The notes under the pieces: model-generated
What the model saw: the letters and a program-made list of their open reading frames with translations, nothing else
Databases searched by the model: none
What the model was told of the DNA's origin: nothing
In this document: in pieces, positions 8,482-15,850 of the stretch
Numbering within the stretch: the stretch's first letter is position 1
How the letters are laid out: every line of letters begins with the position of its first letter
Translations under genes and position numbers: made by a program
Assembly (NCBI RefSeq): GCF_003815775.1
Contig: NZ_CP033926.1
Location: 3,596,001 to 3,660,000 of the forward strand
Direction of reading: 5' to 3'
DNA from: Chryseobacterium joostei
GTDB taxonomy: Bacteria > Bacteroidota > Bacteroidia > Flavobacteriales > Weeksellaceae
DNA length: 64,000 nucleotides

Positions 8482-9360
8482 ATGTTATTAAACAAAAAAA
8501 TATCAGTCTGGTATTTCATCCGTGAAATAAAATCTCAAATTCTGTTTATCGGAATATTCGCCGTGGTTATTGGACTTTTGGACATGCTGCCGTGGTTTCA
8601 AAAAATTTCACTTCCACTGAACATTCCTGCACTTTTAGGAACTGCGGTTTCATTATTGCTGGCGTTCAGAACCTCACAGTCCTATGAACGCTGGTGGGAA
8701 GCCAGAACGGTGTGGGGAGCCATTGTGAATGATTCCAGAACATTGGTGAGATTGGTCAATCAGTTTTTACCTGAGGGAGATAAAAATATCAGAGCCATTG
8801 CAGAAAGACAGATCATCTGGACTTATGCATTGGGAGAATCTTTGAGAAAGCTGCCTTTTTCTGATAAAGTTCAAAAATATTTGGATGAAAACAAGATCAG
8901 TGCGGTTAATATTCCTAATGCACTTCTAGATGCTCATTCCAAACAGCTGAGGGAAATTGCTGCTTCAAAAGGGCTTACAGATTTCCAGCAGATGCAACTG
9001 AATGATATGGTTACAAGGCTTTGTGACAGTATGGGAAAATGTGAAAGATTAAAAAACACCGTTTTTCCGAGGTCTTACAGTGTTTTAGTGCATATCCTGA
9101 TCTATGTGTTTGCCGCTATATTGCCATTTGGACTGGATGATTCACAGCTGACGGTAGAGATTATGATTACTTTTCTGGTTCCAATAGTGTTTATTACGAT
9201 AGAAAAAACATCTATCATTATGCAGGATCCATTCGAAAATGGCCCGGTGGATACTCCTGTGACTTCTCTTGCGCAAACTATAGAAATCAATATCAGACAA
9301 ATGATTGGGGAGCAAAATGTTCCTTTAAAAAAAGAAAATTCATCCTATTATGAAATGTAA
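8482..9360 (+). CDS. Bestrophin-like anion channel family protein
   Basis: 292 residues. I place the start at ATG 8482 (MLLNKKISVW); an upstream in-frame GTG at 8449 would add 11 unlikely residues. Four hydrophobic segments are visible (about 25-45, 50-70, 205-225, 230-250). The signature FRTSQSYERWWEAR after TM2, and PFENGPVDTPV before the C-terminus, mark the bacterial bestrophin family (UPF0187/YneE-like), pentameric inner-membrane channels that in characterised members conduct anions or, in KpBest, cations. It lies 133 bp after the adaptor gene and 14 bp before the CDF exporter gene, so it may be transcribed with the metal genes. A role in charge balance during metal export is speculation. 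Confidence 0.85.
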   Translation: MLLNKKISVWYFIREIKSQILFIGIFAVVIGLLDMLPWFQKISLPLNIPALLGTAVSLLLAFRTSQSYERWWEARTVWGAIVNDSRTLVRLVNQFLPEGDKNIRAIAERQIIWTYALGESLRKLPFSDKVQKYLDENKISAVNIPNALLDAHSKQLREIAASKGLTDFQQMQLNDMVTRLCDSMGKCERLKNTVFPRSYSVLVHILIYVFAAILPFGLDDSQLTVEIMITFLVPIVFITIEKTSIIMQDPFENGPVDTPVTSLAQTIEINIRQMIGEQNVPLKKENSSYYEM

Positions 9361-9374
9361 TTAATCCAGCAGAT

Positions 9375-10274
9375 ATGGAAACCAAAACACAAACACAACT
9401 TCCCTCTGCAGGGAGCAGACATAAAAAAAAACTCCTGATTGTACTATGCCTTAGTGGCACCTATCTCATTGCTGAGGTGATAGGAGGGCTTGTTACCAAT
9501 AGCCTTGCCTTATTAGCCGATGCAGCACATATGCTGACGGATGTTGTAGGGTTATTGTTGGCATTTATTGCCATAAAAATAGGTGAGAAAAAAGCAGACC
9601 CTTCCAGAACCTACGGATATTACCGTACAGAAATACTGGCAGCAGTTATTAATGCAGTGGTGCTGTTAGGAATTTCAATATATGTTCTCTTTGAAGCATA
9701 TCGACGTTTTCAGGATCCACCGGAAGTACAGAGTAAATCTATGCTGATTGTGGCAGGGATAGGGCTGGTAGTAAACATTGTAGGAATGATGATTCTAAGA
9801 AAAGATTCAGAGGGAAGTCTTAATATGAAGGGAGCCTATTTTGAAGTTCTTTCAGATATGTTAACTTCTGTAGGAGTAATGATTGCCGGAGTTATTATGT
9901 GGACAACAGGCTGGTATTATGCCGATCCGTTGATTTCTGCAGCCATTGGCCTTTTAATATTTCCAAGGACGTGGAGACTCTTGAAAGAAGCAATCAACGT
10001 ATTATTAGAAGGAACTCCAAATGATGTAGACATCCATGAGCTGCGCAAATCGCTGGAGCAAACACAGGGGGTAAAAAACGTTCATGATCTTCATGTATGG
10101 TCTTTAACATCAAGTGTGAATGCAATGAGTGCCCACATTGTGAAAGAAGAAACATATCCACAGAATCAATTATTAAAAACATTAACAGAAAAAACGGTGG
10201 AGAACTTTAAAATAAGTCATACCACTTTTCAGATAGAAGAAGAGGGTTACGAAGAAAATGAAGTCCATCTGTAA
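9375..10274 (+). CDS. CDF family cation (zinc) efflux transporter, CzcD/ZitB-like
   Basis: 299 residues. Inner-membrane cation diffusion facilitator that exports cytoplasmic Zn2+ or related ions against protons. Six hydrophobic helices lie in residues 18-200. The TM2 metal site reads ADAAHMLTDV (HxxxD) and the TM5 site SDMLTSVGV, matching the zinc-type CDF active site. The C-terminal domain after about 215 holds DVDIHELRKSLE and VHDLHVWSL, where His residues form the regulatory cytoplasmic metal sites of the family. The first 18 residues lack the His-rich stretch some homologues carry. It is followed 17 bp later by the Fur-family regulator and then the zinc/cadmium P-type ATPase, so the operon likely defends against excess zinc. 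Confidence 0.93.
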   Translation: METKTQTQLPSAGSRHKKKLLIVLCLSGTYLIAEVIGGLVTNSLALLADAAHMLTDVVGLLLAFIAIKIGEKKADPSRTYGYYRTEILAAVINAVVLLGISIYVLFEAYRRFQDPPEVQSKSMLIVAGIGLVVNIVGMMILRKDSEGSLNMKGAYFEVLSDMLTSVGVMIAGVIMWTTGWYYADPLISAAIGLLIFPRTWRLLKEAINVLLEGTPNDVDIHELRKSLEQTQGVKNVHDLHVWSLTSSVNAMSAHIVKEETYPQNQLLKTLTEKTVENFKISHTTFQIEEEGYEENEVHL

Positions 10275-10291
10275 ATTTTAAATTGTTGAAA

Positions 10292-10711
10292 ATGAAAAAA
10301 GATATAGAAAATAAGCTCATTGATAAAAATACCAAACCCACCAGTATGAGGATTCTGGTATACGATTTTCTAAGCTCACAGGACGCAGCAATGTCTCTCT
10401 CTGAAATAGAAAATCACTTTGATAATGCAGACCGAATTACCATTTACAGAACATTAAAAACCTTTGAAGAAAAAGGAATTGTTCACAGCATACAGGAAAA
10501 TACAACCACAAAATACAAGTTATGCGATGACGATTGTGATGAGAAAACCCATAAGGACTGGCATCTTCATTTCTATTGCAAAATATGTAAACAAACGACA
10601 TGTAAAGAGGATATTTCCTTTCCCGAAAATATTCAGACCAATTTCAGGATTGATGAAATAAGGCTTTTTGCTAAAGGAATATGTGAAAACTGTCTTGAAA
10701 GTTTGCAATAG
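10292..10711 (+). CDS. Fur family transcriptional regulator (Zur-like)
   Basis: 139 residues from the ATG at 10292 (a TTG at 10283 is in frame but less likely). The N-terminal winged helix is visible in TSMRILVYDFLSS, SLSEIENHF and DRITIYRTLKTFEEKGIVH. The dimerisation domain carries DDDCDEKTHKDWHLHFYC, then CKIC and a terminal CENC, a four-Cys structural zinc site as in Fur/Zur proteins. Fur members usually repress metal uptake; here the gene sits between two efflux genes, and a 7-1-7 palindrome overlapping its own stop codon (10704-10718) precedes the P-ATPase, with a twin before the RND pump. Control of efflux, by repression or activation, is therefore inferred. Subfamily (Zur, Fur or PerR) cannot be settled by eye. 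Confidence 0.88.
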   Translation: MKKDIENKLIDKNTKPTSMRILVYDFLSSQDAAMSLSEIENHFDNADRITIYRTLKTFEEKGIVHSIQENTTTKYKLCDDDCDEKTHKDWHLHFYCKICKQTTCKEDISFPENIQTNFRIDEIRLFAKGICENCLESLQ

Positions 10712-10718
10712 CATTGCA
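10704..10718 (+). promoter_or_regulatory. Candidate Fur-family operator before zntA-like gene
   Basis: TGCAATAGCATTGCA, a 7-1-7 inverted repeat with one mismatch, preceded by the same GAAAnTT flank as the site at 2592-2606. It overlaps the stop codon of the Fur-family gene. A -7 element TAAATTTG follows at 10732-10739, so a bound regulator would cover the -33 region. Confidence 0.6.
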
Positions 10719-10731
10719 TCCGTCTCACCAT

Positions 10732-10739
10732 TAAATTTG
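10732..10739 (+). promoter_or_regulatory. -7 promoter element of the P-type ATPase gene
   Basis: TAAATTTG matches TAnnTTTG 16 bp before the ATG at 10756. A possible -33 TTG lies inside the upstream palindrome (10714-10716), at 15 bp spacing, slightly shorter than usual. Confidence 0.5.
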
Positions 10740-10755
10740 TATAAAAATATCAGTT

Positions 10756-12738
10756 ATGGAAAAGTGCTGTAGTACAACCCCAGAAAAAATAGAACCAAAA
10801 GGACACAATCATAATCATTCAGAAGGAGATGGACATGACCATGACGGGCATGATCATTCCCATGATTCCGGAGATCAGACGATCTTTCAGATGTTTCTGC
10901 CGGCCATCATATCCTTTGTGATCCTATTATTAGGAATTGCTTTTGACAATTATATACAACCGGCATGGTTTACAGGCTGGGTAAGGTTAGTATGGTTTCT
11001 GGCAGCCTATATTCCTGTGGGATTTCCGGTATTAAAAGATGCCTATAAAAGTATTATTAAAGGAGATGTATTCTCAGAATTCTTTCTGATGAGCATTGCT
11101 ACTATTGGAGCTTTTGCCATTGCAGAATATCCTGAGGGAGTTGCAGTAATGCTTTTTTATGCCGTAGGAGAAGTTTTTCAATCTATGGCGGTAACCAGAG
11201 CAAAAGGAAATATAAAAGCCTTACTGGATCAGCGTCCCGATGAGGTAACGATTATGGAAAGTAATCAGCCTAAAACCATTAAAGCCAAAGAAACCAAAGT
11301 AGGGAATATCATCCAGTTGAAGCCCGGAGAAAAACTGGCATTGGACGGGGAATTACTTTCGGATTCGGCATCATTCAATACAGCTGCTTTAACAGGAGAA
11401 AGTAAACCGGACACCAAAAATAAAGGTGAAGTTGTATTGGCAGGGATGATCAATATGAACAGTATAGCCCTTGTTAAGGTAACTACGGCTTATGAAGACA
11501 GTAAATTAAGTAAAATCTTAGAACTGGTTCAGAATGCAACTGCTCAAAAGGCTCCTACTGAGTTGTTCATCAGAAAATTTGCTAAGGTTTATACGCCGAT
11601 TGTAGTTTTTCTTGCCATAGGAATTTGTTTCCTGCCCTATTTCATTGTCAATGATTATCAGTTCAGAGACTGGTTGTACAGAGCATTAATTTTCCTTGTA
11701 ATTTCTTGTCCTTGTGCATTGGTAATTTCCATTCCGTTGGGATATTTCGGAGGAATCGGAGCTGCCAGCAGAAACGGAATTTTATTTAAAGGAAGTAACT
11801 TCCTGGACAGCATTGCTGAGATTCAAAATGTTGTGATGGATAAAACGGGAACGATGACTGAAGGAGTCTTCAAAGTTCAGAAAGTAAGCATTATCTCCGA
11901 ATTTAATAAAGATGAAATCCTTCAATTAGTCAATGTGCTGGAAAGCAAAAGCACACACCCTGTGGCAACCGCCATTCACAACTATGTAGGAGATATTAAT
12001 TATTCCATTCCGCTGGAAAATGTAGAGGAAATTGCAGGACATGGATTAAAAGCTGCAGTTAACGGAAAAGAACTTTTGGTAGGAAACTTCAAGTTAATGG
12101 ATAAATTCAATATCCAATACGATATTAACCATGCTAATATTGTGTACACCCTTATCGCAGTAGCTTACGATAAAAGATTTGCAGGGTATATCACTATTGC
12201 CGACAGTATAAAAGAAGATGCAAAAGAAACAGTTGATAATCTTCACAAAATGGGCGTAAAAGCCACAATGTTGAGTGGCGATAAAGGAACCGTTGTAAAA
12301 TATGTTGCAGACCAACTTGGTATCGACAATGCTTTTGGAGATCTTTTACCGGAAGATAAAGTAAATAAGGTAAAAGAGATTAAGGCAAAAAATCAAACAG
12401 TAGCTTTTGTAGGAGACGGTGTTAATGATGCACCCGTAGTTGCTTTAAGTGATGTAGGAATCGCTATGGGTGGTTTAGGAAGTGACGCCACCATTGAAAC
12501 GGCAGATGTAGTTATTCAGGATGATAAGCCGAGCAAGATTCCAATGGCTATCAATATTGGAAAGCAAACGAAAAAGATCGTTTGGCAGAATATTATTCTG
12601 GCCTTTGCTGTAAAAGCAGTGGTTTTAGTACTTGGAGCCGGAGGTCTTGCAACCATGTGGGAAGCTGTATTTGCAGATGTTGGAGTAGCGCTGTTAGCTA
12701 TTTTAAATGCGGTAAGAATTCAGAGAATGAAGTTCTAG
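10756..12738 (+). CDS. zntA: Heavy-metal translocating P-type ATPase (ZntA/CadA-like)
   Basis: 660 residues. Inner-membrane P1B ATPase that pumps Zn2+/Cd2+/Pb2+ out of the cytoplasm. There is no ferredoxin-like HMA domain; instead the first 40 residues carry a CC pair and a His/Asp-rich run (HNHNHSEGDGHDHDGHDHSH), likely a soft metal-binding tail. Paired TM helices around 45-90 and 105-150 precede the actuator loop (TGES), the CPC ion-binding motif at C318-P-C320, the phosphorylation site DKTGTMTEG at D362, the HP motif in STHPVA, and the hinge GDGVNDAPV. The CPC type with a C-terminal Asp region (ADVGVALLAILNA) points to zinc/cadmium/lead rather than copper. It is the last gene of the efflux island and ends before a clear terminator. 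Confidence 0.93.
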   Translation: MEKCCSTTPEKIEPKGHNHNHSEGDGHDHDGHDHSHDSGDQTIFQMFLPAIISFVILLLGIAFDNYIQPAWFTGWVRLVWFLAAYIPVGFPVLKDAYKSIIKGDVFSEFFLMSIATIGAFAIAEYPEGVAVMLFYAVGEVFQSMAVTRAKGNIKALLDQRPDEVTIMESNQPKTIKAKETKVGNIIQLKPGEKLALDGELLSDSASFNTAALTGESKPDTKNKGEVVLAGMINMNSIALVKVTTAYEDSKLSKILELVQNATAQKAPTELFIRKFAKVYTPIVVFLAIGICFLPYFIVNDYQFRDWLYRALIFLVISCPCALVISIPLGYFGGIGAASRNGILFKGSNFLDSIAEIQNVVMDKTGTMTEGVFKVQKVSIISEFNKDEILQLVNVLESKSTHPVATAIHNYVGDINYSIPLENVEEIAGHGLKAAVNGKELLVGNFKLMDKFNIQYDINHANIVYTLIAVAYDKRFAGYITIADSIKEDAKETVDNLHKMGVKATMLSGDKGTVVKYVADQLGIDNAFGDLLPEDKVNKVKEIKAKNQTVAFVGDGVNDAPVVALSDVGIAMGGLGSDATIETADVVIQDDKPSKIPMAINIGKQTKKIVWQNIILAFAVKAVVLVLGAGGLATMWEAVFADVGVALLAILNAVRIQRMKF

Positions 12739-12774
12739 AAAGTAAATAATAACACAACTAAATTATATTAATAA

Positions 12775-12804
12775 AGGCTCTGCTGTTTTCAGTGGAGCTT
12801 TTTT
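12775..12804 (+). terminator. Terminator after the P-type ATPase gene
   Basis: GCTCTGCTG, a TTTT loop, CAGTGGAGC and a run of T form a Rho-independent hairpin about 40 bp after the stop codon. Confidence 0.75.
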
Positions 12805-12813
12805 AGTGAATTG

Positions 12814-13118
12814 TTTCCAACCAAAAATATCAGCTTATTCCGCAAAATCTGCGAGATAAAAATTACCAAAAAATCCTTGCGCCTTACCACAGAATTTTTT
12901 TTAAAAAAACTTTGCATCCTGGCAAATTTCCAAACAAAAATATCAGCTTAATCCGCAAAATTCGCGAGATGAAAATTACCAAAAAATCTTTTAATTTTAT
13001 CGGAGATAAAATCCTTGCGTCTTACCACAGAGTTTAAAAAAAAAACTTAGCGTCCTGGCGAATTTCCAACCTAGAAATATCAGCTTAATGCGCAAAATCC
13101 GCGAGAGATAAAAATTAC
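12814..13118 (+). repeat. Three imperfect copies of an intergenic repeat
   Basis: The 468-bp gap between the P-ATPase gene and the small protein at 13207 has no ORF but holds three diverged copies of one unit, starting at 12814, 12927 and 13063 (third copy truncated). Shared blocks include AAATATCAGCTTA, CGCAAAAT, GCGAGA, AAAATTAC, and in the first two CTTACCACAGA and TCCTGGC. A relic in the opposite orientation lies at 47115-47150, so the unit is dispersed. Confidence 0.7.
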
Positions 13119-13180
13119 AAAACAATAAAAACCATCAATGACATTCATCATAAATAGAGCATAAAACAATTTCGAAATAG

Positions 13181-13188
13181 TATATTTG
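13181..13188 (+). promoter_or_regulatory. -7 promoter element of the 13207 gene
   Basis: TATATTTG fits TAnnTTTG and lies 18 bp before the TTG start, giving a very short leader. No TTG -33 box is evident. Confidence 0.45.
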
Positions 13189-13206
13189 TAACACAAAACT
13201 GAAGAG

Positions 13207-13569
13207 TTGAAGGTATTCATTTCCATATTTATCATTTTTACAGTTGCAATACGCCCTGTTTTGCCACTGGTAAACTATGTGGTAAACTATGATTATATTG
13301 TAAATAATCTTTGTGAAAACAGAGAAATTCCTCAATCTACCTGTAAAGGAAAATGCTATGTAGAAAAAGAACTGGCTAAAACAGAAAAGCAATCCAATAG
13401 TTCACAAACTATAAAGATTGCGGGGCTGGATGTTTTTCTTTCCAACGATATCCTTTCCTTTTTGGGTCAAAAAGACTTTGAACAGCTGGTGGAAAATCCA
13501 GGTTCAGAGTATCTTGACTTTCATTCTTCAGATTATTTTTTCAGGATATTTCATCCTCCACTCATTTAA
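13207..13569 (+). CDS. Small exported Cys protein of unknown function, first paralogue
   Basis: 120 residues with a TTG start chosen because the hydrophobic N-terminus begins there. A signal-anchor-like segment runs to about residue 20, followed by RPVLPLVNYVVNYDYIVNN, LCENREIPQSTCKGKCYVEK and ELAKTEK. Three cysteines (LC, TC, GKC) are the likely functional residues. The same pattern, RPxxPLVxYxxNYxYIVxxLC then CxGKCYxxKELAK, occurs in the protein at 15460, so the two are paralogues flanking the YHS-SCO-SOD genes. Both end with a Phe-x-Pro-Pro motif (IFHPPLI here), like DUF6660 at 2218. A metal-island accessory role is suggested by position only. Function unknown. Confidence 0.7.
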   Translation: MKVFISIFIIFTVAIRPVLPLVNYVVNYDYIVNNLCENREIPQSTCKGKCYVEKELAKTEKQSNSSQTIKIAGLDVFLSNDILSFLGQKDFEQLVENPGSEYLDFHSSDYFFRIFHPPLI

Positions 13570-13578
13570 TTTTAATAT

Positions 13579-13600
13579 AAACTAAAATTTTAGTTTTATA
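13579..13600 (+). terminator. Possible terminator after the 13207 gene
   Basis: AAACTAAAATTTTAGTTT is a perfect palindrome followed by T and A residues, 10 bp after the stop. The stem is AT-only, so it is weak. The rest of the gap to 13780 shows no gene. Confidence 0.4.
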
Positions 13601-13780
13601 ACTGGCAATATCTTACCCATTTAAATAGACAGGATAATTTTAAATAAAATCATTGTGTCTTTTTACGTTGTAATCCAATGAGCTTCAATAGTGATTTTGT
13701 TAAAGTTTGGATTTTTTTCAAGATGCATTGCTTAGTGTTATACCTTTATTCAATAATATTAATTTCAATTTAACATTAAA

Positions 13781-14053
13781 ATGAAATCTCCATTTATTTT
13801 GGCGGCATTGCTGTCAATATCATTGCTATCCTGTGCAAAAGAACCTCAGGTGAAGCATAAAAACAATATGAGTTCTTCCAAGGAAAATATAAAAAATGTA
13901 CAGGTAGTGAACGAAGAAGATCCTATATGTCATATGAAAACGGCGGAATTTTTGAAAGATACTGCGGTATATAAAAATAAGACGTACGGTTTCTGTAGTT
14001 CTTATTGTAAAGATGAATTCAAGAAAAATCCTGAAAGTTATGCCCAAAAATAA
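13781..14053 (+). CDS. YHS domain lipoprotein
   Basis: 90 residues. A lipoprotein signal ends LLSC near residue 18, so the protein is probably anchored in the envelope. A polar linker precedes a single YHS domain: DPICHM at about residue 47 and the pair CSSYC followed by KDEFKKNPESY. YHS domains carry a few Cys/Met residues and are often attached to copper and heavy-metal proteins; a role in copper handling is likely but not proven. The gene overlaps the next (SCO) by 14 bp, so translation is probably coupled and the two proteins may act together. Copies of this small protein next to SCO are common in Flavobacteriia. Confidence 0.85.
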   Translation: MKSPFILAALLSISLLSCAKEPQVKHKNNMSSSKENIKNVQVVNEEDPICHMKTAEFLKDTAVYKNKTYGFCSSYCKDEFKKNPESYAQK

Positions 14054-14717
14054 ACAGACTAATAACAAGAGCAAGGTTATCATCCCGATTGCAGTTATAG
14101 CGTTATTGTTTCTGGGAATAGGCATAGGAATGGGGTATTTCAAGAAGAATCTGTATACGGTAATGCCGGTTCCTAATTTTGAACTGACAGACCAAAACAG
14201 TAAAAAGATTACGAATAAGGATATGCTTGGAAAAGTATACTTGGTAGAGTTTTTCTTCAGCAAATGTCCCACCATCTGTCCTGTGATGAATACCAATATG
14301 AAGGCTATTCAAAACCAGATCAATGATCCTAACTTCGGAATTATTTCCATTAGCATTGATCCGGAAAATGATACTCCGGAAGCCTTAAAAGAACATGCTC
14401 AAAGAATTGGGGCGAAATCTCCGAACTGGCATTTCCTGACGGGTGACAGAACCTATATCGGTAATCTTGCAGATAAATTCAATATTTATGTAGGAGATAA
14501 AGAGGATGAAAGCGAAAGTTTAAATCATAGCGGAATGATTGCCCTGGTGGATCAGGACGGAAACATCCGATGCAGATACAACAAGGAAAATATGCCGATC
14601 CTATATTATTCAGGATTAAATTATGAAGATCCGGAGGGGAAAACTCCGAAGCTAATCGGAAAATATCACCCTGACAGAGAAATTTTGATAGAAGATATCA
14701 AGAAGCTTTTAAAGTAA
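14040..14717 (+). CDS. SCO1/SenC family copper chaperone/thioredoxin-like protein
   Basis: 225 residues from the ATG at 14040, the start that overlaps the YHS gene. A short basic N-terminus and one TM helix (about 13-33) anchor it to the inner membrane. The thioredoxin-like fold follows: FELTDQNSKKIT, VEFFFSKCPTICP (C76 and C80, the SCO CxxxC copper site), SISIDPENDTPE, and the third ligand His in LNHSGMIALVD. SCO proteins deliver Cu to cytochrome oxidase CuA or act as thiol-disulphide reductases. Its neighbours here are a YHS lipoprotein, an exported SOD and MbnP/MbnH rather than oxidase subunits, which suggests general periplasmic copper or redox work. Confidence 0.92.
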   Translation: MPKNKQTNNKSKVIIPIAVIALLFLGIGIGMGYFKKNLYTVMPVPNFELTDQNSKKITNKDMLGKVYLVEFFFSKCPTICPVMNTNMKAIQNQINDPNFGIISISIDPENDTPEALKEHAQRIGAKSPNWHFLTGDRTYIGNLADKFNIYVGDKEDESESLNHSGMIALVDQDGNIRCRYNKENMPILYYSGLNYEDPEGKTPKLIGKYHPDREILIEDIKKLLK

Positions 14718-14780
14718 GTAGCGGAAGCATAGGGCTTCCATTTAACAAAAAAATATTGTTTAACCATACAACAAAATGTT

Positions 14781-15455
14781 ATGAAGATTTTGAAAATTGC
14801 TGCTTTAGGAGCAGTATTTGCGGCTCAGTTTACAATGGCCCAATTTAAGCAGACACCTCTGCCATATGCTTATAATGCATTGGAGGGTTCTATAGATGCA
14901 CAAACAATGGAGATCCATTATTCTAAACACGGAGCAGCCTATGCCGCTAACCTGAATAAGGCCATTGCAGGAACACCACAGGAAAAGGAAACCTTGATTC
15001 AGATTCTTTCTGAAACATCCAAGTTAAGTCCTGCAGTAAGAAATAATGCAGGTGGACATTACAACCACGAGCTTTTCTGGACTATCCTTACACCGGAAAA
15101 AAATAGCCAGCCATCAGCAAAATTAGCAAAGGCAATTAATGAAACCTTTGGAAGCATGGATGCCTTTAAGGAAAAAATGAGTAAAGCCGGAGCAGATCGT
15201 TTCGGGTCAGGATGGGCTTGGCTTTCTGTGGATAAAACTGGAAAACTGTTTGTTTCTTCAACGCCAAATCAAGATAATCCTTTAATGGATATTGTAGAAG
15301 AGAAAGGAACTCCAATTTTAGGAATTGATGTTTGGGAACATGCTTACTACCTGAAGTATCAGAACAAAAGAGCAGATTATCTTTCTGCAATCTGGAATGT
15401 ATTGAACTGGAAAGAAGTGAGCAAAAGATATGAAGAAGCTTTAAACAAAAAATAA
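14781..15455 (+). CDS. sodA: Exported Fe/Mn superoxide dismutase
   Basis: 224 residues, of which the first 21 (ending FTMAQ) form a signal peptide, so this enzyme acts in the periplasm or outside, unlike the usual cytoplasmic Fe/Mn SOD. It converts superoxide to oxygen and hydrogen peroxide. Metal ligands expected for the family are visible: His in YSKHGAAYAANL, the second His of HYNHELFW, and Asp and His of DVWEHAYY. The C-terminal domain also has FGSGWAWLSVD and QNKRADYLSAIWNVLNW. It lies 63 bp after SCO and 4 bp before the small Cys protein at 15460, so these genes are likely one transcript. Fe versus Mn preference cannot be read safely. The signal peptide is the unusual point. Confidence 0.92.
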   Translation: MKILKIAALGAVFAAQFTMAQFKQTPLPYAYNALEGSIDAQTMEIHYSKHGAAYAANLNKAIAGTPQEKETLIQILSETSKLSPAVRNNAGGHYNHELFWTILTPEKNSQPSAKLAKAINETFGSMDAFKEKMSKAGADRFGSGWAWLSVDKTGKLFVSSTPNQDNPLMDIVEEKGTPILGIDVWEHAYYLKYQNKRADYLSAIWNVLNWKEVSKRYEEALNKK

Positions 15456-15459
15456 CTTC

Positions 15460-15831
15460 ATGAAAATATTTTACGGCATACTTTTTACCCTTTATATGGT
15501 GTTCAGACCTCTGATACCACTGGTAGAGTATGCTGTAAATTATAATTATATTGTTGATACCTTATGTATTAACAAAAGCAAGCCGGAAGTTCACTGTAAC
15601 GGAAAATGTTACTTGAGCAAGGAGCTGGCTAAAGCCAATGATAATGCAGAGTCTACACCATTCAGTAAGGTGAAGAATTCAGGACAGAAAATTCTTGATA
15701 TTTATATTCTTCCTGATATTACAGAGGTTACTATCACAGAAAAAATCCCATTTTTCAATTTCAATTTTATCTATAAAACAGAATATTCTTTTCTGTTTCT
15801 GAAACACATTTTCAAACCCCCGGTTTTTTAA
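15460..15831 (+). CDS. Small exported Cys protein of unknown function, second paralogue
   Basis: 123 residues. A hydrophobic N-terminus (1-20) leads into RPLIPLVEYAVNYNYIVDT, LCINKSKPEVHCNGKCYLSK and ELAKAND. This copies the spacing of the three cysteines and most of the sequence in the protein at 13207, so the two are clear paralogues; their C-terminal halves diverge but both end with a Phe-x-Pro-Pro motif (IFKPPVF). The ATG lies 4 bp after the SOD stop, which suggests translational coupling. Related small proteins are frequent in Bacteroidota metal loci as far as I recall, but I know of no assigned function. A periplasmic metal or disulphide role is possible. Confidence 0.75.
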   Translation: MKIFYGILFTLYMVFRPLIPLVEYAVNYNYIVDTLCINKSKPEVHCNGKCYLSKELAKANDNAESTPFSKVKNSGQKILDIYILPDITEVTITEKIPFFNFNFIYKTEYSFLFLKHIFKPPVF

Positions 15832-15850
15832 GTTAAACTATCACTATTCA

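Noticed and set aside
12739..13206. CRISPR array suspected from repeated blocks
   Set aside because: Only three diverged units of unequal length without constant spacers, and no cas genes; it is a dispersed intergenic repeat.
13243..13256. TTGCAATACGCC half-site inside the 13207 gene
   Set aside because: Only one arm of the 7-1-7 operator is present and it lies in coding sequence; likely chance.
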